NCBI GenBank assembly: GCA_044376575.1
Contig: JBILKR010000020.1
Span: forward strand, 1-31,971
Reading direction: 5' to 3'
Origin: BA4 sp044376575
Lineage (GTDB): Bacteria; Bacteroidota; Bacteroidia; CAIKAF01
DNA length: 31,971 nt
Notes under the pieces: generated by a model
Database searches by the model: none
What the model was told of the DNA's origin: nothing
What the model saw: only the letters and a program-made list of their open reading frames with translations
Position numbers and translations under genes: made by a program
Part shown: positions 31,071-31,971 of the stretch, piece after piece
How the letters are laid out: the number at the start of each line of letters is the position of its first letter
How positions within the stretch are numbered: the stretch's first letter is position 1

Positions 31071-31971
31071 TTAATATGCAAATTTTCGTTTGCGGATATA
31101 ATTATAAATCCATCCAAAAATCAATACCCAAATAATCGGAACGATTGTGTTTAATACCTGCCACCTTATTTTCAACGCTGCTATTTTTGTTTTATCAAGT
31201 AAGCGGATACGAAATTCTTTTGACCGTAATGGGATAAACCAACTGTCATCAGTTAAATAGTTCATGGCATTGAGCAAGAAGTTTTTATTACCTCCATAAT
31301 ACACCCCCGTACGAGGATCAAGACCTAACGGAACATAAGATTTCTCTTTAGAGTTAAAGAGGTTTTTGGCAATATCTCCATCACCTACCACAATCATTTT
31401 TGTAGACTTACTTTTCGTAACAAGTCCGCGATCGGATTTTTGAACAATACGATTTTCAAATATCGACTTGAACTCTCCTTCAAGCAATACAGAGATGAAC
31501 TGGCCTGGCTTATTAAAATTTTGAGGTGTTGGTTTTTGCTCAACTACATTTAACGCAATCCTTACGGGTGCATACAACACTTTGGTGAGTGAAGACGAAT
31601 GAAGCAGAATCGTTTTTTTAATGCCCGGAGTTTTAATCGTATCAAGCGTATTGGCAAATTCCAGTTTAACAGAATTCAGATTTTTTACAATTGAGTGGTC
31701 ACCATCAGGAACAATTACCGGGCTGTAATACCAAGGTAACATTTCTTGTTTGGATTGTGTGCCGTAATTCCCTGTATTAATAGGAATAGGGGCGCACTGA
31801 GCATCTTGTATTAATGTAGGATTAACCCTTACTCCATACTTAAATAGCTGATCATACAAGTTGAGATTGTTGGGAATTCCAAAAGTAAAACCTGCAGATT
31901 TTAAACTATCCATGTTGGCAAAAACATTATCAATCAACCACAACACCTTTCCTCCCCTCATAATATATTGG
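31071..31971 (-). CDS. gldG: GldG, gliding-associated ABC transporter component (3' part)
   Basis: The C-terminal ~300 residues of GldG; the reading frame continues past the window edge (codons QYI precede the first visible Met), so the start lies outside. The segment RGGKVLWLIDNVFANMDSL is typical of the GldG/ABC_transp_aux domain, and the protein ends in one transmembrane helix (about VLNTIVPIIWVLIFGWIYNYI) and a basic tail. With GldF and GldA, GldG forms an ABC transporter needed for gliding in Flavobacterium, though many non-gliding members also have it. It is followed by the DUF4340 gene (10 bases). The truncation is due to the window, not to a mutation that I can see. Confidence 0.88.
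   Translation of the reverse strand, partial: QYIMRGGKVLWLIDNVFANMDSLKSAGFTFGIPNNLNLYDQLFKYGVRVNPTLIQDAQCAPIPINTGNYGTQSKQEMLPWYYSPVIVPDGDHSIVKNLNSVKLEFANTLDTIKTPGIKKTILLHSSSLTKVLYAPVRIALNVVEQKPTPQNFNKPGQFISVLLEGEFKSIFENRIVQKSDRGLVTKSKSTKMIVVGDGDIAKNLFNSKEKSYVPLGLDPRTGVYYGGNKNFLLNAMNYLTDDSWFIPLRSKEFRIRLLDKTKIAALKIRWQVLNTIVPIIWVLIFGWIYNYIRKRKFAY

Noticed and set aside
1..31971. Defence island, prophage, insertion sequence or CRISPR array
   Set aside because: No transposase, integrase, phage, restriction or Cas gene and no regularly spaced repeats were found; base composition looks even and the genes are housekeeping or secreted-protein genes.

Overview
The window is AT-rich and reads as chromosome of a member of the Bacteroidota, probably close to the Flavobacteriales. 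Supporting signs are type IX secretion (T9SS) sorting domains of both type A and type B, GldG, several families typical of the phylum (DUF4783, DUF2452, DUF4286, DUF4159, PepSY-like), an almost complete mevalonate pathway, absence of Shine-Dalgarno sequences, and promoters with the Bacteroidota -7 element TAnnTTTG. I see no tRNA, rRNA, CRISPR array, insertion sequence or prophage, and no gap longer than 300 bases without a gene. Most convergent gene pairs are separated by 2-10 bases, and one pair overlaps at its stop codons.

Layout. 1-5163: the tail of an unidentified gene, fabD, a YkgJ-type cysteine-cluster protein, an FkbM methyltransferase, a secreted protein with a glutamine-amidotransferase-like look (relatives are often labelled asparagine synthetase B), and the replicative helicase dnaB. 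5440-11314: a biotin carrier protein, then, on the minus strand in transcription order, isopentenyl-diphosphate isomerase type 2, HMG-CoA reductase, a GYDIA-family GHMP kinase, diphosphomevalonate decarboxylase and mevalonate kinase. This is a tight isoprenoid operon. 11422-12432: ACMSD of the kynurenine pathway, divergent from that operon. 12436-20706: three secreted T9SS cargo proteins (S8 protease, a type B CHU_C protein, M43 metalloprotease) with gapA among them. 20759-22927: DUF4783, nadC and a YihY membrane protein as a probable operon. 22987-26340: rlmH, a PepSY-like protein, a LuxC-like acyl-CoA reductase, a divergent two-cluster ferredoxin and an unknown secreted protein. 26348-28834: DUF4286, DUF2452, an NAD(P)-binding oxidoreductase and a secreted DUF4159 protein. 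28831-31971: dnaN, a DUF4340 lipoprotein and the 3' part of gldG.

How they fit together. The mevalonate block supplies IPP/DMAPP. ACMSD and NadC act on either side of the quinolinate branch point in tryptophan-derived NAD synthesis. The two proteases share the same PKD + jelly-roll + type A tail module, so they look like co-evolving secreted degradative enzymes. Nothing here is an obvious defence or mobile system. The least explained items are the GYDIA kinase as a candidate phosphomevalonate kinase, the amidotransferase-like secreted protein, the altered oxyanion region of the S8 protease, the LuxC-ferredoxin pair, and small palindromes in the dnaN and ferredoxin promoter regions.
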